A stretch of DNA of 64,000 nucleotides, taken from positions 279,756 to 343,755 of the forward strand of contig JAAHFU020000006.1 in the NCBI GenBank assembly GCA_010672825.2, written 5' to 3'. This DNA comes from Leptolyngbya sp. SIO1E4. GTDB lineage: Bacteria; Cyanobacteriota; Cyanobacteriia; Phormidesmidales; Phormidesmidaceae. Made by a program: the position numbers and the translations under genes. Numbering within the stretch: the stretch's first letter is position 1; each line of letters opens with the position of its first letter. Below the pieces are notes generated by a model. It was not told the origin of the DNA and did not search any database. It was given only the letters and a program-made list of their open reading frames with translations. Shown here piece after piece: positions 34,038-44,424 of this stretch.

Positions 34038-36071
34038 TTAATAGGGTGAAGACCAGGTTCTGACTTCACCCAGTGTCACGGGAATCAAATCACTCACATC
34101 AATCGTGAAGCGGAAGATCTTCTTCGCGCGGAGACTATTTTCAGGGTCGAAGAACTTCAATTTCACATCCCAACAATCGCTATCCTGGCGACAGAAGGGG
34201 CTTTTCTCTACATTGATGCTGTCCAATTCCATCCCGGTGGCAACCGCTTCAGCAAACGCAGAGGCTGCCTGGAACGCATTGGTGGCGGCAAAGTTGATGG
34301 CCCGATCCTGCGATGTGGTGCCCAGGTTGCGGAGATCGTAGTAAATTCGATTGAGGAAGCTGCCCAGGGTACGGCGCATCGCCGCTTCATCAGCTTCCTC
34401 AGCTGTGGTCTGCACGGTTTCCATAGCGGCACTAACCAGGGTGTTGACCTGCCAACCATAGATGCCGCGTGGGCTTTGGGGTGCAATCAGCGGTACCACC
34501 TGCCCCGAAAATAGCTTGACGGTACTTCCCGTTAATACGCCAGGAATGCTGACCCGTTCTACATATTCCTGGCTGCTTTCAGACTGGACTTGTCCTGCCA
34601 GTAATTCTTGCAAAGCTGCATAGACATCCCGACCGTAAACCCCAGCCGGTTCGATCGCATACACCGGTGTTAATTCAATATTCAATGTCCAGATCAGCGA
34701 TCTTGCTTCCGACGGACTCGCCCCTAGATAATCCACCATTTGCCGAGCATCGTGGGGATTCGCGGGAACCGTCACGTCTCCCGTGGTGTAGGCGGGCATC
34801 AGTTGCTTAAAGGAATCGCGTCTGGCTTCCGAACCAAAGTCGTATCCTAAAGTTCCAAGGGCATAAACAAATTGCTGAGTGGCAAGATCGCTCGGGGCTT
34901 GACTGGCAGTGACAAAGTTAGGCATAGAGGATTTGTGATTAGAGGATTGATAGGTAGAGGTTTGACTAAGCGATGGCTGGGTCACCGCAACAGCGGGATT
35001 TGCAGGAGTCACTGCGGTGCTGACGGGTGGTGCGCTGCCTGCAGTCACCAAGTTACGGGGTGCCTCAGGGTGAGCCTTTTCCCCCACGCCCGACTGAGCC
35101 ATCACCGTCATCTGTTCGTCCGGTGCGCCTGCACTAATCTCTTCCATTTCACCTTCTCCAGATCTGCCTATATCTGCCCCATTGCCACAGCCACAGCCTG
35201 CTGCCGTAATGGTTTCGGACGGTTCTGACATCATTCCTCCTGTGAATAATTCAAATAAACCTGCAGCATTTAACGTTCCAGCCAAACATTGACGCCCCTG
35301 TTCCGAGTCCGAGCGACAGGGCAATGCCGTTTGCAACATGGCCGCCCGTACCTTTTGCGGATCCGGCGTTTCTCCTCGCTCCACCTGCAAACTGAGGAGC
35401 AGTGCTGCCACACCAGACGCGATCGGGGTTGCAAAACTTGTGCCGCTCAACTGAACGATGCCCCCACCTGGCTTGGCCCCTAAGATGTTTTCCCCAGAAG
35501 CCAAGATGCCTTGTTCCTGATAGATTTCTCCCCAGTTGCTAAACTCCATCGGTTGACCCTGGTTGTCCATTGCCCCCACCGCTAAAACAGCTGGTAAGGC
35601 TGCGGGCACATGCAGACAGTCGCAGCCATCATTGCCAGCGGCGGCCACAATCAAAACGTTGTTGTCTTGGCAAAGCTGCACGGATCGCTCCAACCAGCCT
35701 TCCGCTTCCCCTTCATCGGTCAGTTGTCCGCCACTGATATTGATGATGTGGGCACCCGCATTGACGGCCTGTTCAATTGCCCGAGCCAAATCAAGCTGGG
35801 ATGGGGACCGTCCGCCATCAGAAAAAACTGGAATGATAAGCCCTTTACAACGGGGAGCAATGCCTACAACCGGGCTCCCAGGTTGACCCAAAAGCACGCT
35901 CGTAACATGAGTGCCGTGGAGCGACATGCGGCCATCGGGAATGACCTCATCACTTACGAGGGAAGGCAGCAACGTTAAGTCTGCCCCTTCAAAGCAGGGG
36001 TGATTTAGGTCAACTTGACCATCTAAAATAGCAATACAGACTTCGGGTGAGCCTAGTGGTTTTTTCGACAT
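34038..36071 (-). CDS. patA: PatA-like S8 protease with cyanobactin C-terminal domain
   Basis: 677 aa. Compact subtilisin domain: Asp17 (AILDGQVDLNHPCF), His52 (LHGTHVTSVLLGQPG), Asn147 (AAGNDG) and Ser212 (SGTSFATPIASG). No capping insertion between Asp and His, unlike the second protease of the cluster, so it is the better candidate for leader removal (PatA role). After a Gly/Ser/Pro-rich linker (about 280-400) comes the PatA/PatG C-terminal domain (VYALGTLGYDFGSEARRDSF, NPHDARQMVDYLG, GIYGWQVNTLV). First gene of the cluster. The AT-rich region 36072-36278 upstream must contain the promoter. Confidence 0.88.
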   Translation of the reverse strand: MSKKPLGSPEVCIAILDGQVDLNHPCFEGADLTLLPSLVSDEVIPDGRMSLHGTHVTSVLLGQPGSPVVGIAPRCKGLIIPVFSDGGRSPSQLDLARAIEQAVNAGAHIINISGGQLTDEGEAEGWLERSVQLCQDNNVLIVAAAGNDGCDCLHVPAALPAVLAVGAMDNQGQPMEFSNWGEIYQEQGILASGENILGAKPGGGIVQLSGTSFATPIASGVAALLLSLQVERGETPDPQKVRAAMLQTALPCRSDSEQGRQCLAGTLNAAGLFELFTGGMMSEPSETITAAGCGCGNGADIGRSGEGEMEEISAGAPDEQMTVMAQSGVGEKAHPEAPRNLVTAGSAPPVSTAVTPANPAVAVTQPSLSQTSTYQSSNHKSSMPNFVTASQAPSDLATQQFVYALGTLGYDFGSEARRDSFKQLMPAYTTGDVTVPANPHDARQMVDYLGASPSEARSLIWTLNIELTPVYAIEPAGVYGRDVYAALQELLAGQVQSESSQEYVERVSIPGVLTGSTVKLFSGQVVPLIAPQSPRGIYGWQVNTLVSAAMETVQTTAEEADEAAMRRTLGSFLNRIYYDLRNLGTTSQDRAINFAATNAFQAASAFAEAVATGMELDSINVEKSPFCRQDSDCWDVKLKFFDPENSLRAKKIFRFTIDVSDLIPVTLGEVRTWSSPY

Positions 36072-36435
36072 GCTCGAAGAATGTTCAACTTTTTAAATTT
36101 TTAGATGCAGAATTCAAAAAATTAGAATTGCTAATTTATACAAGCTTAAATAAGCCAGTAATGTAAAGTCGGATTATTCGGCAAATTGAATTTCATATTG
36201 AGAAAATAAATAAATAGTTCGGAATTGTCGGAATTGTCAAAAAATTAAGGTTTACCGTTTTATATAGAAAAATCCTTCTCAGCCTGGGTAATACTTTTTG
36301 AATTTGCCAATAAATTGAAAGATTTCAGGCTCTGCCGCAAAAATAATAGGATGATCACTTGAATCCTTATCCTCACAAAGATAGAGTTGCCAAAAGTCTT
36401 GTAAGTCAATGGTTTTAACAACACTCCGGACAGGT

Positions 36436-36798
36436 TTAGGCTGCCATAGTCCCGTAATCCAGCAGCTTCTGGTAGTTAACATGGGATTTTATTAAAGTTG
36501 GCTCCAACTCAAACTGCTCAATAAATAAGTCTAAAAGATGCTCATTGAGAGCCCGTCGCTTGAAAGAGGCGAATGAAAAGCTGAGGGACTCAGTTGCTTG
36601 GCCTTCTTGTAAAGCGACTTTAGCCAGATTCAGCGCCATCAAGCTAGCATTGACGTGGGTATCAATGGCTTCGGGAGACCGGGCTTGGCAATCGGCTAGA
36701 CCGGTAAATTGAGGTAGTGTTCTAGACCTGTGGAAAGCAGGGTGATGTTCTAGACCTGTGTATTGAGGCAAGATGGACGTGGTCCCCTCTGTAATCAC
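36436..36798 (-). pseudogene. Transposase C-terminal relic (IS4-like)
   Basis: The peptide LADCQARSPEAIDTHVNASLMALNLAK followed by FASFKRRALNEHLLDLFIEQF...YQKLLDYG matches the C-terminal tail common in cyanobacterial IS4-type transposases. The N-terminus is missing. A short duplication (TTCTAGACCTGTG twice, 36719-36762) precedes it. At its 3' side a 50-codon tract (36279-36430, ending IFQFIGKFKKYYPG) is open but unrecognised and lacks its own start. Confidence 0.75.
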
Positions 36799-36802
36799 TT
36801 TC

Positions 36803-37010
36803 CATGGTTTCAGAACCTGTCTGTTGTCCGCACTGCCACACTACGGATGTGGTTAAAAACGGCAAAAGCGCTGACGGCAAACAGTGTTATCGCTAAGTCA
36901 GCGAACTGGCCATGAACGGCAGTGGCATCCGCGATACCGCCCGGGTGTTGCGGATTAGTCCCACAACGGTAATTGAAGAACTCAAAAAACCATCGTCACT
37001 TGGAGCCGGT
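36803..37010 (+). pseudogene. IS1 InsA relic, different IS1 from that at 16800
   Basis: Plus-strand frame reads VSEPVCCPHCHTTDVVKNGK then a stop soon after QCYR, and then ELAMNGSGIRDTARVLRISPTTVIEELKK. This is a zinc ribbon plus helix-turn-helix of an InsA-type protein with one disabling change and no InsB part. Its right end abuts the IS701-like relic. Confidence 0.8.
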
Positions 37011-37012
37011 TA

Positions 37013-37415
37013 ATCAGAGGGCTCTCGAACGTCGCTAAAGCTCGCCCCAATATTGCCAATATATTGCTTTGCCACATAGTCGGTGGCTTGACCTTTTTCT
37101 CGGTCCCCAGTTTCATCAATGACTAAAATCATGGGCTGCTGACCGACCAATGCTTGAGTGAGGTGCAAGCGTTGAGTTTGTAAGCGCTTAGTCAACCACT
37201 GAGCGGTGGTCACAAAATGATAGACGTTGACTATCGGGCAAGCCGACTAATCGCGCAATGGCCGGCAGACTTTTACGTTTCAACTCCGACATCAGTCCCA
37301 CATGGAGATACTTGAAACATTCATAACTGCGTACATCTTCAAAGAGGTGCCGATAAGCTTCGCAATACTCGTCGACGAAGCCTACGGTACGGACAGCCAG
37401 TCGCGGTGTCACCAT
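37013..37415 (-). pseudogene. IS701-like transposase N-terminal relic
   Basis: Minus-strand frames give FVDEYCEAYRHLFEDVRSYECFKYLHVGL and LKRKSLPAIARLVGLPDSQ, then after a frame change near 37200 QTQRLHLTQALVGQQPMILVIDETGDREKGQATDYVAKQYIGNIG. This is the characteristic start of IS701-type DDE transposases, with the first catalytic Asp in VIDETGDR. Truncated where the InsA relic begins. Confidence 0.8.
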
Positions 37416-37945
37416 CGGTGCAGCCCTCTGTATTACCTTTCAGCCTTAGTTTACTTCTCCCATAGTGACTAAAGAGGGTTAATAAATCCCCTCGGAGACC
37501 TTCCTTGGGCGTTAGATATTCTTACTGGCAAGGGATAAATTTAGCGGGCTATCCGTTGGATGTGAAACTGCGCTAGTAAACCATGAGTGGCCTCTCAGCT
37601 TCGCTGAGAGGCTTGTGAATAAGCTTGCCACTTCCAGAAGTAAGGGATGACGTAATGGTTTGTGAGGTAATGAAATGCTGGAAGCAAGTGCGATGACTGG
37701 GATGGACAGCAGGTTTAGCGATGTTTACAGTAATCGCTACAGTTTTGGGAGCAGAAAGAAGTGTTGGATGTGATGCTTAAGCAACTCCTGAGCAACTAGG
37801 GAGATTTGTAGTCCAGATTGAGTAAATTGTTAAGAGCTTACAATTTCAATGTCAAATTAATTGGATGAAAATGAATAACTTCTCCTGGCTCAGATATATA
37901 TTGAACTACATACCGATTTCAAATTGAATATGAGGAATTGTCTCA
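37416..37945. other. Intergenic region before the first tandem TPR-CHAT gene
   Basis: No gene. Contains the left copy of the diverged direct repeat (37617-37720). From about 37800 the sequence is strongly AT-rich and must hold the promoter of the TPR-CHAT gene. GAGG lies about 10 nt before its ATG. Confidence 0.5.
37617..37720 (+). repeat. Diverged direct repeat, left copy
   Basis: Starts GAATAAGCTTGCC and contains GGATGACGTAATGGT and GAGGTAATG. A diverged copy in the same orientation begins at 44309, directly after the second TPR-CHAT gene. The two copies bracket the tandem TPR-CHAT pair. Confidence 0.7.
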
Positions 37946-40900
37946 ATGCGTTTAATAAGTATTGCAACCTCAATCAACCTTGCATTTGCAACTAGCATTG
38001 TCATCTCAACAAATGTGAATTCTCGAGACTTCATATACGCTGAGCAACTAGAAGGAGGTGTGCCTTTTGAAATTATAGGATCTCTGGAAATAGGAGATCA
38101 AAATTTGGGAGATAGATTGGCAGATAGCTATCATTTCACTGTGATTTCTGATCAAAAGGTGTCAATTGAAATTGAGAGCAAGGACTTCTCCCCTTATTTA
38201 TTGCTAACGAATGAACAGAATGAAGTATTAGCTGGTCAGAATGAAGTTTTCTTCGATGAAAATAGTGCCTGGTTATTAGTACGCCTAGTGACTGGAAGAA
38301 ATTATATTTTACATGTCATGCCTGCAGTACCAGAAGGGCAAGGTGAATATGAGTTGGCCATTAATGTAGCCAATTCATATGATGAAATCAGAGCAGAAGC
38401 AAATGAATCTTATCAGCAAGGAAGGGAGTTATATGAATCTGGCCAATTTACAGAAGCAATACAAAAATTCCATAATGCTCTATCCGCATTTCAGCGTATT
38501 GGAGATAAGGACGGAGAACTGAGAAATTTAAACGCCATTGGTGTAGCGCTAACTTATCTTGAAAGACACGATGAAGCTATAGAGTATTATTTAGAAAGTT
38601 TAGAAATTGCCAGAGAAATTGGAGATAATTTCTCTATTTCTCAAGTTTTATTAAATCTCGGATTTGCCTATGACTACAAGCAAGAATTTTCACGGTCTTT
38701 GCCTTTTTATGAAGAATTAATCGAGCTTTCTCTGTTGTCTGATGATGGTTCAATAGTTGAATTTCTCTGGCTTATTGCTGAAGCAAAAAGAACATTAGGA
38801 GAAAACCTTGACGCATTAAAATACTATGAAGATCTTCTTCAGTATACTCAAGATAGTGGAGAATTTGAGACTCAGGTTGATGCGCTTAATTCCATGGGAG
38901 AAACTCATCGGATTATGGGGCAGACTCCGCAGGCACTAGAATATTATCAACAAGCATTATTAATTGCTGATAGAATAGATTATAAAAGGGATACGATTCT
39001 AAATAATATTGGCGTTGCGTATGTAGAACTAGGACAATATTCTGAGGCAATAAGTTCTTTAGAGATAGCATTAGGAATTTCCATTCAATTACAAGATTTG
39101 TCTGGACAAGCAACTATTCTCAGTAACATTGGGGCTGCTTATCATAAGCTAGAGGACTATACTAAGTCGCTTGATCTTTATCAGCAAGCTTTGTCTATTC
39201 GGAGGAACCTTGGCTATAAGAAAGGTGTAGTGGAGAATCTCATCAATATAGGCTCTTTATTAAATAAGCTTGGAGATTCTGAACAGGCTCAAACTTATCT
39301 TGAAGAAGCTCGATCTTATATAAGAGAAATTGACGATGTCAGAATATCCTTAGATATTTTGATTGAAATAGGAGAAAGCAGATTGACCTTGGGAAAATAC
39401 TTGGAGGCACTGGAAGTTTTTCAAGAAGCTCTTGAATTATCTCAAGAAAACAATATTTCCCCAAGCTTAGAATTACTTCATTTGCTTGGAACTGCTTATA
39501 TGAATGTAGGTGATTATCAACGATCATCGGAACTATTCGAAAGGTCATTAAGAATAGCTCAATCTTCTAATGATAGTCTGTCAGAGGCTATCGTCTTCAA
39601 TAGTATTGGAGTTCTTTACAGAAATAGAGGAGAATATCAAGAGGCATTGGAGACATATCAACAAGCATTGGCTATGGCCGAAGAGCTTGAGTCATTTCAT
39701 CTGCAAGCAAATGTATTTAATAATTTAGGGCTTTTATATAATTTGTTGGGACAGTATTCTCAAGGTATAGAGTTCCTCGAAAAATCTCTGATGCTTAGAA
39801 GAAACCTAGGGCTTCGTTTCGAGGAAGTGCAAACTTTAAATAATATTGCCAACTTGTATTCAGCTATTAATAGACAAACAAAAGTGTCAGAGTTCTTGGA
39901 GACTTCACTTTTACTTGCTAGAGATCTTGGTTATCCAGAAGGTGAGAACATTGCCCTTAACGGGTTTGCAAGGTTGTATATAGAGTCGGGAGAGTATGAT
40001 GAGGCTGTGAATATATTAGAAAATGTTTTGGTATATGTTAGAAGTGTTGGAGATCGCTCTGGGGAGGCGAATGTTTTACTTAACTTAGGCGATGCTTATA
40101 AGGGTCTAGGTGATAAGCAGTCAGCTCTAAATTCTTATCGGGAAGCATTAGATATGCTTCTGGATTCTGGTACTTTTGCTGAGCAAGGAGCTGCATTTTC
40201 TAGTATTGGAACTCTCCTTTTTGAAGAAAAACAATATGTTCAGGCAACTGAATATTATCGAAACGCTATTGAAATTTCACAAAAGACGGGAAACCTGCAA
40301 GCACATGCATCATCCCTTAGTAGTTTAGCTGCTATTGCAATGCTGCAAGGAAATTATGAAAAAGCCAAGATTTTACACTATGATTCTGTCGAGATACTTG
40401 AGAACTTAAGATCTAGAAATTTAAGTGATTTAGATAAAATCTCACTACTCGCTGCTCAATTTAATGTGTACGAGGGTTTACAGCAGAACCTGATTTTATT
40501 GGAAGATTATTATTTGGCTTTAGAGATCTCTGAAAGAAGCAGGGCTAGAGCTTTTGTTGAACTTATTCAAGCCAGATCATTTAATGCTGAAAGTGCTGAA
40601 GCTTCCTATCAATTTCCTGACGTGTCTCAGATAAAAAGTATTGCCCAAGAGTCTAACTCTACATTGGTTGAGTACTCTGTGATTGATTCAGGGGTAGGAC
40701 AGCCAGAATTATATGCTTGGGTTATTTCAAGAAATGGTGAAATCTCGTTTCGTCGACAACCCCTCACCGACATCGACCTCACCAGCCTCGTGACCGATAC
40801 TCGAGACGTCATTGGTGTACGGGGCGATCGCAACGCTCCTATTCCCACTCCCACCCCACAACACTTAGCTCAACTCCGTGCTGAAACTGACCAAAAACTC

Positions 40901-41785
40901 ACTCAACTCCACGATTTACTCATCGGGCCGATCTCGGATCTCCTCCCCACTGACCCCAACCAACCCGTTGTTTTCATCCCCCAAGGCGAACTCTTCCAGA
41001 TACCCTTCCCGGCCCTCAAAAACGCCGACGGCGAATATCTCATCGAAAATCACACCATTCTCACCGCCCCCTCCATCCAGGTGCTGCAGCTCACCCGTGG
41101 CCTTGCTGAGAGAACCCATAATGGGTCGCCTCTACAGAGTGATAATGCCGTTATTGTGGGCAATCCCACCATGCCCACGGTCACCTTCCTCAACGACAAC
41201 GGCGACTTCCAAGACGTTCGTCTCAATCCCCTCTTCGGCGCGCAGCAAGAGGCAGAAGCGATTTCTGACTTTCTTGAGACGCCAGCCCTTATCGGGGAGA
41301 ATGCAACCGAAGCTGCTGTCAAACAACAAATCGCTAGCGCTGATCTGATTCACCTCGCCACCCATGGCCTCTTGGAATACGGCGATCCACGCGAAACTGG
41401 AACGCGGGATACCCCTGGGGCCATTGCGCTTGCACCTGGTAACGGTGAAGATGGACTACTCACCTCAGCTGAAATCCTGCAGATGGACTTGCAGGCCGAT
41501 TTAGTTGTCCTCAGTGCCTGTGACACTGGACGGGGACGTATCACCGGGGATGGGGTGATTGGGTTATCCCGTTCTTTTGTGGCTGCAGGTGTGCCCAGCA
41601 TTATCGTCTCCCTATGGGCGGTACCCGATGCCCCCACTGCAGAGTTGATGACAGAGTTTTACCGCCAACTTGACCAAGGGCAAACCAAGGCCCAGGCATT
41701 GCGACAAGCCATGTTAATCACCATGCAAACCCACCCTGATCCCAAAGACTGGGCGGCCTTTACCCTGATTGGAGAGAGCGAATAA
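37946..41785 (+). CDS. TPR-CHAT protein with signal peptide, mosaic gene
   Basis: 1279 aa. Signal-like N-terminus (1-27), a pre-peptidase-like beta domain (about 35-140, IIGSLEIGDQNL...DSYHFTV), about seventeen TPRs (about 145-870), a linker helix region, then a CHAT domain with His in LIHLATHGLL (about 1140) and Cys in VLSACDTG (about 1192), dyad intact. The DNA changes abruptly near 40745 from AT-rich to GC-rich, and the CHAT part closely resembles that of the next gene while the TPR part does not. This looks like replacement of the C-terminal domain by recombination with a paralogue. Likely a surface-associated sensor protease; substrate unknown. Confidence 0.88.
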   Translation: MRLISIATSINLAFATSIVISTNVNSRDFIYAEQLEGGVPFEIIGSLEIGDQNLGDRLADSYHFTVISDQKVSIEIESKDFSPYLLLTNEQNEVLAGQNEVFFDENSAWLLVRLVTGRNYILHVMPAVPEGQGEYELAINVANSYDEIRAEANESYQQGRELYESGQFTEAIQKFHNALSAFQRIGDKDGELRNLNAIGVALTYLERHDEAIEYYLESLEIAREIGDNFSISQVLLNLGFAYDYKQEFSRSLPFYEELIELSLLSDDGSIVEFLWLIAEAKRTLGENLDALKYYEDLLQYTQDSGEFETQVDALNSMGETHRIMGQTPQALEYYQQALLIADRIDYKRDTILNNIGVAYVELGQYSEAISSLEIALGISIQLQDLSGQATILSNIGAAYHKLEDYTKSLDLYQQALSIRRNLGYKKGVVENLINIGSLLNKLGDSEQAQTYLEEARSYIREIDDVRISLDILIEIGESRLTLGKYLEALEVFQEALELSQENNISPSLELLHLLGTAYMNVGDYQRSSELFERSLRIAQSSNDSLSEAIVFNSIGVLYRNRGEYQEALETYQQALAMAEELESFHLQANVFNNLGLLYNLLGQYSQGIEFLEKSLMLRRNLGLRFEEVQTLNNIANLYSAINRQTKVSEFLETSLLLARDLGYPEGENIALNGFARLYIESGEYDEAVNILENVLVYVRSVGDRSGEANVLLNLGDAYKGLGDKQSALNSYREALDMLLDSGTFAEQGAAFSSIGTLLFEEKQYVQATEYYRNAIEISQKTGNLQAHASSLSSLAAIAMLQGNYEKAKILHYDSVEILENLRSRNLSDLDKISLLAAQFNVYEGLQQNLILLEDYYLALEISERSRARAFVELIQARSFNAESAEASYQFPDVSQIKSIAQESNSTLVEYSVIDSGVGQPELYAWVISRNGEISFRRQPLTDIDLTSLVTDTRDVIGVRGDRNAPIPTPTPQHLAQLRAETDQKLTQLHDLLIGPISDLLPTDPNQPVVFIPQGELFQIPFPALKNADGEYLIENHTILTAPSIQVLQLTRGLAERTHNGSPLQSDNAVIVGNPTMPTVTFLNDNGDFQDVRLNPLFGAQQEAEAISDFLETPALIGENATEAAVKQQIASADLIHLATHGLLEYGDPRETGTRDTPGAIALAPGNGEDGLLTSAEILQMDLQADLVVLSACDTGRGRITGDGVIGLSRSFVAAGVPSIIVSLWAVPDAPTAELMTEFYRQLDQGQTKAQALRQAMLITMQTHPDPKDWAAFTLIGESE

Positions 41786-41890
41786 GCTACTCTGCCCTGA
41801 GCGAGAGTCAAGTTCCCTTAAACTCTGCTCAGGAAACTAACTTCCTAAAACTTCCATAAACTTCCATTGCTTTTGTCCCCCATAAAAACG

Positions 41891-44299
41891 ATGCCCACTT
41901 CTAAATGGCCCCTATCTCTCCTGCTCAGCGCCTGTCTCACCTGGGGAACCACAGCACTTCCCCTCCAGGCACAGACCGAATCGGATCGAATATCTGAGGC
42001 AACGCAGTTGCTGGAAACAGCACAGCAACGCATGAGCCAGGGTGACTGGCAAGGGGCGATCGCTCCTCTAGAGTCAGCCTTGAGTCTATATCAGCAGTTA
42101 GGACAGTCTGAGCTAGCCCAGGTGACAGCCGCTTTATTGTGGCAGGTCTACGAAGGCCAAGGGATTACCCAGATGCAAATAACCGATTGGGAAGGGGCCC
42201 TGGAAACCTACCAGCGTCAGCAGGAGATTGCTGATCTCCTTCAAGATCCGAACCTCCAAGCTGCCAGCCAGATAAGCCTGGGCAGTGCTGCTCTGCAAGC
42301 TGAGCGCTGGGAGGTCTCCCGCGAGGCACTTCTCACAGGATTGGACAGGGCGCGGACGATACCTTCGTCATTATTGCTTGAGCGGGGGTTGGCCCTGTTA
42401 CTAGCCGCAGAAACCTCCCTAGGCAACCTGGATGGCGCGATCACCGCTGGTGAGGAACTGTTGTCGATTGCAGACAACCCAGCCTCGCAGTTCCAGGCAT
42501 TGCAAGGGTTGGGTAGCGCCTATTTCTATCAGGGGAACTACGACCGGGCCTTGCAGTATCATCAGCAAACACAGACCTTGGCAGCGCAGTTTGGGGAGCC
42601 CTATTTTCAAGCGATCGCTTTGGCCAACGTGGGCGAAACCCAACTGGCACTGGAGAATACGGCTACTGCGATCTCGCTGTTGTCTGAGAGTTTGGCGTTG
42701 GCCGAGGTTGCCGATCCGGTACTAGCAGGCGTCGTTAAAGGGACTTTAGGCAAAGCCTATGCGGTCGCTAGTGATTTCGACAATGCTCTCCCTCTGCTAG
42801 CAGCCAGTGTGCAACAGGAAGCTGCTGATGGCAGCCCCTCGGGGCAAGCGGTCGCGCTGACGAACCTAGGCAATGCTCGCTTTCTGGCTGGGGATTTGAC
42901 CGGAGCCGAAGTAGCACTAAGGCAGGCCGTTGACTTCTGGACCCGGCAGCAGGCAGAAGTCATGACCCCGAATTTTGCAGTTTCGCTGTTTGATATGCAG
43001 CTCACCACCTATCGTACGCTGCAGCAGGTACTGGTCGCTCAGGGGCAGCCCGAAGCAGCTCTGGTAGTTGCAGAACAAGGGCGATCGCAGGTGCTAGCCC
43101 AACAACTGGCTAGTCACGAAACTACAGCTCCCTCAGCGTTAGATTTGGCGACATTGCAACAGGTAGCCCAAACCCACAATGTCACCCTGGTGGAATATAC
43201 GCTCATCCCTCGCAACACTGAGATTTTCATTCCCAACCGGGTGGATAACCGCTGGCTCAACGCGGCAAATGACCTGTACATCTGGGTGGTAAAGCCCACG
43301 GGGGAAATTGCCTTCACACAGGTACCATTAGACGCAGCAGACCGTGACCTGGCTAATGCTGTTATTAGTACCCGCACTGCTATTGGAGCCCGAGGCCGAG
43401 CCGGTGCTCCTCCAAGACCAAGAGATTCGGATGCCATTGTAGATCTCGACACCCAACTGCGCCAGCTTCACAGTCTCCTAGTTGAGCCGATCGCGCCTTA
43501 TCTGCCAGAGGATCCGGCAGCTCCTGTGGTCTTTGTACCTCAGGAAAGTCTATTTTTAGTGCCCTTTGCAGCCCTGAAAGATGATCAGGGGCGCTACCTG
43601 ATTGAGCGTCACACAGTGCTGACAGCGCCATCTATCCAAGTGTTGCAGCTAACCGATGCGCGTTCAGAAACTCAGGATTTTGCATCGCTACAGGGTGAAA
43701 GTTCTGTGATTGTCGGCAATCCCACGATGCCAGATTTGCTAGATTTGCCCCTAGCGTCCTTACCAGGGGCTGAAACTGAAGCAACCGCGATCGCGACGCG
43801 GTTGCAGACCCAACCTTTGATCGGAGCAGCCGCGACTGAATCCGCTGTTCGTGAACAACTCCCTACCGCCAAGATTATCCACCTGGCTACCCACGGCTTG
43901 TTGGACTACGGCGACCCCAGTGCCGAAATTCCTGGGGCGATCACCCTGGCTCCTGATGCGGTCCATGATGGGTTACTGACAGCAACAGAGCTGGCCGCAA
44001 TTCCTCTGCAGGCTGATTTGCTGGTGTTGAGTGCCTGTGATACGGGCCAGGGAAGCATTACAGGAGATGGCGTGGTGGGTCTCTCGCGGGCGGCGATCGC
44101 GGCGGGGGTACCTCAGGTAGTGGTTTCTTTATGGGCTGTGCCCGATCAACCCACGGCACAGTTGATGACGGCGTTTTATGACGAGTTGGCCCAGGGGCAG
44201 GGAACGGCCCAAGCCCTGCGGCAGGCGATGCTCACTACGATGCAGAGCCATCCTGATCCGCAAGCCTGGGCAGCGTTTACAGCGATCGGGTTGGATTGA
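41891..44299 (+). CDS. TPR-CHAT protein, second of tandem pair
   Basis: 802 aa from the ATG at 41891, chosen because it gives a clean signal peptide (MPTSKWPLSLLLSACLTWG...LQAQ); an in-frame TTG lies 8 codons upstream. Five to six TPRs (about 30-330), then a CHAT domain with His in IIHLATHGLLDYGDP (about 668) and Cys in LSACDTGQG (about 716). The CHAT half is closely similar to that of the preceding gene, including VGNPTMP and SLWAVPD(Q/A)PTA. Starts 105 nt after the first gene ends, so the two may be co-transcribed. Confidence 0.9.
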   Translation: MPTSKWPLSLLLSACLTWGTTALPLQAQTESDRISEATQLLETAQQRMSQGDWQGAIAPLESALSLYQQLGQSELAQVTAALLWQVYEGQGITQMQITDWEGALETYQRQQEIADLLQDPNLQAASQISLGSAALQAERWEVSREALLTGLDRARTIPSSLLLERGLALLLAAETSLGNLDGAITAGEELLSIADNPASQFQALQGLGSAYFYQGNYDRALQYHQQTQTLAAQFGEPYFQAIALANVGETQLALENTATAISLLSESLALAEVADPVLAGVVKGTLGKAYAVASDFDNALPLLAASVQQEAADGSPSGQAVALTNLGNARFLAGDLTGAEVALRQAVDFWTRQQAEVMTPNFAVSLFDMQLTTYRTLQQVLVAQGQPEAALVVAEQGRSQVLAQQLASHETTAPSALDLATLQQVAQTHNVTLVEYTLIPRNTEIFIPNRVDNRWLNAANDLYIWVVKPTGEIAFTQVPLDAADRDLANAVISTRTAIGARGRAGAPPRPRDSDAIVDLDTQLRQLHSLLVEPIAPYLPEDPAAPVVFVPQESLFLVPFAALKDDQGRYLIERHTVLTAPSIQVLQLTDARSETQDFASLQGESSVIVGNPTMPDLLDLPLASLPGAETEATAIATRLQTQPLIGAAATESAVREQLPTAKIIHLATHGLLDYGDPSAEIPGAITLAPDAVHDGLLTATELAAIPLQADLLVLSACDTGQGSITGDGVVGLSRAAIAAGVPQVVVSLWAVPDQPTAQLMTAFYDELAQGQGTAQALRQAMLTTMQSHPDPQAWAAFTAIGLD

Positions 44300-44308
44300 A
44301 ATACTTCC

Positions 44309-44420
44309 TTGAATAAGTTTGCCCCCTTTGGAAGTATGAGGATGACGTAATGGTCTACGAGGTAATGGGATGTTGGAGCAAGGGAGAAAAGTGGGGTGGG
44401 TAGTAGGACTTTCGGCGTTG
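44309..44420 (+). repeat. Diverged direct repeat, right copy
   Basis: Starts GAATAAGTTTGCC and contains GGATGACGTAATGGT and GAGGTAATG, aligned with 37617-37720. Located 10 bp after the stop of the second TPR-CHAT gene and next to an IS630 relic. Confidence 0.7.
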
Positions 44421-44424
44421 CTGA

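Noticed and set aside
18119..44299. TPR-CHAT genes as a CRISPR-activated protease like the type III-E partner
   Set aside because: They are more than 7 kb from the cas genes, separated by IS elements, and no gRAMP-type effector is present. TPR-CHAT genes are common in cyanobacteria without CRISPR.
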